From the NCBI RefSeq assembly GCF_014645515.1, contig NZ_BMLW01000019.1, forward strand, positions 1 through 64,000: DNA of 64,000 nt, in the 5' to 3' direction. Source of the DNA: Oceanobacillus neutriphilus. Lineage in GTDB: Bacteria; Bacillota; Bacilli; Bacillales; Amphibacillaceae. The position numbers were made by a program, and so were the translations under genes. Below are positions 59,955 through 64,000 of this stretch, in pieces (within the stretch, counting starts at the first letter, position 1; every line of letters begins with the position of its first letter). The notes beneath the pieces were generated by a model. The model was given only the letters and a program-made list of their open reading frames with translations, was not told the DNA's origin and searched no databases.

Positions 59955-60824
59955 ATGAATTTAAAAGTGGGAATACAATTATATTCAGTACGTCAATCTT
60001 TACAGGCAGACCCATTCGGAACATTACAAAAAGTAGCAGATGCGGGGTTTAAATATGTAGAAGCTGCAAATCATAGTGCCCTTGAAAATGATGGTGTCGG
60101 ATTTGAAATGACTGCCAAAGAAATGAGGAAGGCTCTAAACGACCTTGGATTATCGATAGTTGGTAGTCATATAAATCCTTTAAACATGGATCGCCTTCCG
60201 GATATTCTTGATTATCATCAAGAGTTAGGGAATAACCAGATAGGATGTGACATCGAATTTTTCCCTTATAACGATAGAGATTATGTGCTTCGTCGGTGTG
60301 AATTATTCAACAAAGTTGGAGAAATGTGCAAAGAGCGTGGTATGAGATATTACTATCATAATCATTATCAAGAGTTTCAAAAATTTGGTGATGAGACAGT
60401 CTATGAGATTATAATGAAAAATACTGATCCCTCTTTGGTATTTATTGAAATGGACACATATTGGATAACTCGGGCTGGTCAGGATCCTTTAAAACTAATT
60501 GAAAAATATAAGGATCGTTTAGTTCTTCTCCATCAAAAGGATTTTCCAAAAGAATCACCACAGCCAATTAATATGTACGATGGTATAATTGACTCAACTC
60601 AATCAATAGATAGTAATTTATTTTCTGAAACGAAGAATCCCAATTGTTTCTCAGAAATAGGTACAGGTATTCTTCCAATACAAAATATTATTGATTGTGC
60701 AAAAACAGCACCTAATCTGGAGTATATTTTATTGGAACAAGATTGCACGAACCTTGATGAAATTGACTCAATTAATATTAGTATGGAACATTTTAAAAAA
60801 TATTCAGGAATAACTTGGAAATAA
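59955..60824 (+). CDS. sugar phosphate isomerase/epimerase family TIM barrel
   Basis: 289 residues from ATG 59955, with TGGGAGG upstream. LKVGIQLYSVRQSLQADPFG begins the AP-endonuclease-2/xylose-isomerase-like barrel. Likely metal ligands are in YYYHNHYQEFQKFG (His), FIEMDTYWITRAG (Glu/Asp), VLLHQKDFPKES (His) and LEYILLEQDC (Glu). In some pathways such proteins act after a Gfo/Idh oxidase to cleave or isomerise a 3-keto glycoside, which fits this locus. Reaction not determined. Confidence 0.85.
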   Translation: MNLKVGIQLYSVRQSLQADPFGTLQKVADAGFKYVEAANHSALENDGVGFEMTAKEMRKALNDLGLSIVGSHINPLNMDRLPDILDYHQELGNNQIGCDIEFFPYNDRDYVLRRCELFNKVGEMCKERGMRYYYHNHYQEFQKFGDETVYEIIMKNTDPSLVFIEMDTYWITRAGQDPLKLIEKYKDRLVLLHQKDFPKESPQPINMYDGIIDSTQSIDSNLFSETKNPNCFSEIGTGILPIQNIIDCAKTAPNLEYILLEQDCTNLDEIDSINISMEHFKKYSGITWK

Positions 60825-60858
60825 TAATTAGTAATGGATTATAAAAGTATCCGCAGAT

Positions 60859-61274
60859 TTGTTTTTTATTTTTTTACTAATAGGATGTATAAGTGAAGAT
60901 TATATTTTACTCTTCCCGCTGCCTCACTTCAAAGTTATTCTGATTTAACAGAAGGAGAATTGAAAGCAGTAAATATCGATTGGGATTCTGATGAAGAGTA
61001 TACCAAAACAGCGGATAATATTTACTCGCTTGCAGAAGAACAGAAACCAATACAATTTAATTCTGAACAACAGATAGATGTATTATTTGAGCATCAAGAT
61101 TTTGAAATCAAAGAGTTAAATGTTTATGTAAGTCAGTGCGATGAGAAGACAGAATTGCCCGTGGATGATCGAACCTTCAAATTACCAGAAGATGAAGGTA
61201 AATATATCATTGTACTAGAAATTCTCACAGATAAAGGCAGTGCAGAATATGCAGGGAATCTGGTTATTGAATAG
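60859..61274 (+). pseudogene. lipoprotein gene, probably frameshifted
   Basis: One frame reads DLFFIFLLIGCISEDYI, with a lipobox-like L-L-I-G-C near 60892. A second frame, open from about 60897 to 61274, reads YSDLTEGELKAVNIDWDSDE and continues to an EYAGNLVIE end, typical of small Bacillus lipoproteins. No start codon with a ribosome site joins them. Either a frameshifted lipoprotein gene or a fragment of one; the family was not recognised. Confidence 0.4.
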
Positions 61275-61337
61275 TAGGGAATAGACGATACACAATCAGA
61301 AAGAAATGGCTGGTTTATCGGTAGTTACGAAATAAAA

Positions 61338-61378
61338 ATTGTGAAAGTAAGAATGTTTACAACTCTTACTTTCACAAT
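61338..61378. terminator. bidirectional terminator
   Basis: ATTGTGAAAGTAAGA and TCTTACTTTCACAAT form a perfect 15-bp stem between the lipoprotein remnant and the small minus-strand ORF. Confidence 0.85.
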
Positions 61379-61381
61379 GAA

Positions 61382-61501
61382 TCAGACACTCAAGGAAGCC
61401 TCAAAAATAAACGATACCATTGCAATAAATTCAGGAATTACATCTGATACACCTACAAATCCCAAAAAAAGAGTGCGAGTTTTCCTGAAGTTCCTCTTCA
61501 T
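61382..61501 (-). CDS. 39-residue hydrophobic protein
   Basis: ATG 61501 with TTCGGAG upstream; MKRNFRKTRTLFLGFVGVSD then VIPEFIAMVSFIFEASLSV. A basic start and two hydrophobic stretches suggest a small membrane protein. It begins 16 bases after the stop of the secreted protein gene and ends right at the bidirectional terminator, so it is likely the second gene of that operon. Not recognised. Confidence 0.5.
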   Translation of the reverse strand: MKRNFRKTRTLFLGFVGVSDVIPEFIAMVSFIFEASLSV

Positions 61502-61517
61502 TTCTCCGAATTACTTT

Positions 61518-61973
61518 CTACTGCTTGAAAATAAATTCTTCTCTGTACTTACGATCAGAATCGCCTTTATTTGTCCAGGTAACAATAACCTTCAATTCCT
61601 TAGCTTGAACAGATAACGGAAAGTTCTGATGATTAAAGACGGGTTGTTTACTATTCTTATCTATTTCGAAATCATCCGTATCGGCTATAGTAAATAATTC
61701 AAAGTCATACGAAGAACTTGGGTCATCTCTGTAAGCTTCTATTCTTTCCAATTTAATATCTTCATCACCAATATACTGAACATCCATACTGTACATATTG
61801 TAGACATCAGGTTTCGGTTCAACATCTTCATTCTTCGGCTTATCAATCATTATTTCCCATTGATCCGTTTTATCCGATGAAGGCAATTTTTCAAGTGCTG
61901 ATGCTACTCCACTGATAGGAAATAATAGAAATGATAAAATAGTGAAGAAGATAAATACCTTTGTAAATTTCAT
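61518..61973 (-). CDS. secreted protein, unknown function
   Basis: 151 residues from ATG 61973, with TGGAGGTGAACC upstream; the earlier ATG overlaps that site. The signal peptide is MKFTKVFIFFTILSFLLFPI followed by SGVASA and a likely cleavage before LEK. The mature domain is acidic and beta-rich (MDVQYIGDEDIKLERIEAYR; VIVTWTNKGDSDRKYREEFI). No lipobox. Family not recognised. Confidence 0.65.
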   Translation of the reverse strand: MKFTKVFIFFTILSFLLFPISGVASALEKLPSSDKTDQWEIMIDKPKNEDVEPKPDVYNMYSMDVQYIGDEDIKLERIEAYRDDPSSSYDFELFTIADTDDFEIDKNSKQPVFNHQNFPLSVQAKELKVIVTWTNKGDSDRKYREEFIFKQ

Positions 61974-62162
61974 ATGGTTCACCTCCATTTACATTAGTTT
62001 GCATGGAACCTGATCATTTATTCAGAGGAATTTGTTTTGTTACCTTGCTGTATCTCCAAAAAAGTTTACAAAATATTTTTCAAACGTGGATCTTTTGCTA
62101 AAGAAATAAACATGCACTTTGTGATAAAATCTATAAGGTATACGGATAAAAAAATAAATTAA

Positions 62163-62918
<756 letters not shown>

Positions 62919-62979
62919 GAGATGATACTGCGATAGGGCATAATTGAAGAAAGATGCCGTAAAGAAGGGAACGATAAAT

Positions 62980-63834
62980 ATGAAAATATATAATACAGTT
63001 CCATATTTCTTAGAAAACTATTTGCCTACAGTAGAGTATTTAAATCATTATCATGAAGTATTCGCACCACACTTTAAGGAATATTTTCTGTATCATTGTA
63101 AAGATGCAGATGAGAAGATAAAAAATGCAATTCAAAAATATCCTTCCCAAATGAGCGGGATCAAGGAAGCAAATGCGAAAATTGAGAATCTGATTCAGCA
63201 AGTTGTAACGGGTTATGAACAAAAATATCACGTTGAACTTACTGAAGACGTGCATATTATTGTTGGGGCATATGGATCGAATGCTTTTACGCATCGCCAA
63301 ATAAACCCCGAAGTAACTTTCTGCTTAGAAAAGCTGTCTTCAAATGAAAAGCATTTAAAAGTAATTATTGCCCACGAATTTGGACATGCTCTGCATAATA
63401 TGCTGTCGGATCAGGAGGGGATGGACTGGTCTGAGCTTCAATGGCTCCATCCATTCACAACATTGCTGCAGGAGGGATGTGCAACGTACTTTTCTGAACA
63501 GATAACTGCTGCTGAAAAATCAGTTTATTTTTCATATGATGATAACGGGGAAGAATGGTTACAATTTGTGGAAAAAAATAAAAGTGAGATTATCCATGCT
63601 TTTTTAGAAGACCTGCAAAAATGTTCAAACTCTGAAATCTTCCGCGAATGGTTTTCCATTAATGGAGGCTTGCACTTTGGTTATACACGTTTAGCTTATT
63701 TTATTGGTTATAGTGTGCTTCAATCTTTAATTGAAAAGTATCAGGAGAAAAAAGCTGTCACTATTTGGAAGGATCCTGGCTTTCATGAAGAAATAGAGAA
63801 GGTACTTTTAGACCTTGCTAAGGGATCCTGTTGA
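62980..63834 (+). CDS. putative zinc protease, DUF2268-like
   Basis: 284 residues from ATG 62980, preceded by AGAAGGGAACG. The H-E-x-x-H site is VIIAHEFGHALHNMLSDQEG (~140) and a possible third ligand Glu is in LLQEGCATYFSEQITAAEKS. No signal peptide or membrane helix, so cytosolic. Members are predicted metallopeptidases without known substrates. A long terminator stem begins inside its last codons. Confidence 0.8.
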   Translation: MKIYNTVPYFLENYLPTVEYLNHYHEVFAPHFKEYFLYHCKDADEKIKNAIQKYPSQMSGIKEANAKIENLIQQVVTGYEQKYHVELTEDVHIIVGAYGSNAFTHRQINPEVTFCLEKLSSNEKHLKVIIAHEFGHALHNMLSDQEGMDWSELQWLHPFTTLLQEGCATYFSEQITAAEKSVYFSYDDNGEEWLQFVEKNKSEIIHAFLEDLQKCSNSEIFREWFSINGGLHFGYTRLAYFIGYSVLQSLIEKYQEKKAVTIWKDPGFHEEIEKVLLDLAKGSC

Positions 63835-63870
63835 AAAGATTTTAGCAAATATCTTTTCAACAGGATCCTT
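63821..63870 (+). terminator. long terminator overlapping the stop codon
   Basis: AGGGATCCTGTTGAAAAGAT pairs at 19 of 20 positions with ATCTTTTCAACAGGATCCTT around TTTAGCAAAT, with ATTTTTG after. The stop codon TGA is at 63832-63834 within the left arm. Confidence 0.92.
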
Positions 63871-64000
63871 ATTTTTGAGGAAAGCACTCTTCACATATGA
63901 AGCTTCCTTCATTTTTTTAATAAAGTGGAATTCCTGGATTAATAATACCCACCATTATTAAAAAATTATAGAAATAATCAATGGTATAATTATGTTAGTA

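Overview
The window is AT-rich DNA from a low-GC Gram-positive bacterium, most likely a Bacillaceae member near Oceanobacillus or Virgibacillus. The evidence is Bacillus-type Shine-Dalgarno sequences with frequent TTG/GTG starts, an 11-gene tRNA array in Bacillus order, a FapR-type box before a fabH paralogue, a YtrA-type GntR/ABC operon, DUF2975, DUF3923, YhgE/Pip-like and Lsa-type ABC-F proteins, and Bacillaceae-style palindromic repeats. I cannot fix the genus from sequence alone.

Layout. 1-1060: tRNA array (Val, fMet, Asp, Phe, Tyr, Trp, His, Gln, Gly, Cys, Leu) with a strong terminator. 1060-3300: a small region bounded by two direct copies of the tRNA-Leu 3' end plus its terminator, holding an ISL3 relic and a MarR/SnoaL pair; this looks like a decayed tRNA-targeted element. 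3.9-12.5 kb: LysR, thioesterase, NAD(P)-binding protein, P-loop kinase-like protein, serine hydrolase, two broken acetyltransferases, a frameshifted membrane protein, a TatA-like microprotein and a DUF2087/DinB pair. 13-21.9 kb: ArsR/MFS operon, membrane proteins, an internally deleted BAAT-type hydrolase, a second MFS pump, PhzF, two acetyltransferases (one frameshifted) and an HhH-GPD DNA glycosylase. 22-30.9 kb: TetR with a divergent YhgE-like exporter, aminotransferase, Pr6Pr protein, Lsa-type ABC-F, nucleotidyltransferase, APH-like kinase and ClbS-like protein. 31-46 kb: MerR/C45 acylase operon, DHA2 pump, FtsX-type ABC exporter, uridine kinase-like protein, YtrA-type operon whose operator recurs 2.2 kb downstream, SGNH hydrolase, SDR and fabH under a FapR-like box. 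47-50.4 kb: response regulator, histidine kinase and BcrAB-type ABC transporter on the minus strand. 51.2-54.5 kb: a recombination scar with fragments of XRE, histidine phosphatase, YhgE/Pip, MATE, IS66 and LacI genes, a lone CAT RNA-binding domain and two small paralogous XRE regulators. 54.7-60.8 kb: a sugar or glycoside import and oxidation locus. 60.8-64 kb: lipoprotein remnant, secreted protein with a small ORF, methionine aminopeptidase and a zinc-protease-like protein.

Two themes stand out. Defence against small toxic molecules is dense: three MFS pumps, four ABC exporters, an ABC-F protein, acetyltransferases, APH-like kinase, ClbS-like protein and acylase, mostly paired with local one- or two-component regulators. 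Gene decay is also heavy: about 14 loci show in-frame stops, frameshifts, internal deletions or truncation, concentrated at 7.6-10.9 kb and 51.3-54.4 kb. No CRISPR array, prophage module or replication origin was seen. Candidates for something undescribed are the MerR/C45 acylase operon, the twin YtrA operators, the lone CAT domain between twin XRE genes, and the Gfo/Idh plus TIM-barrel locus that has no recognisable glycosidase.
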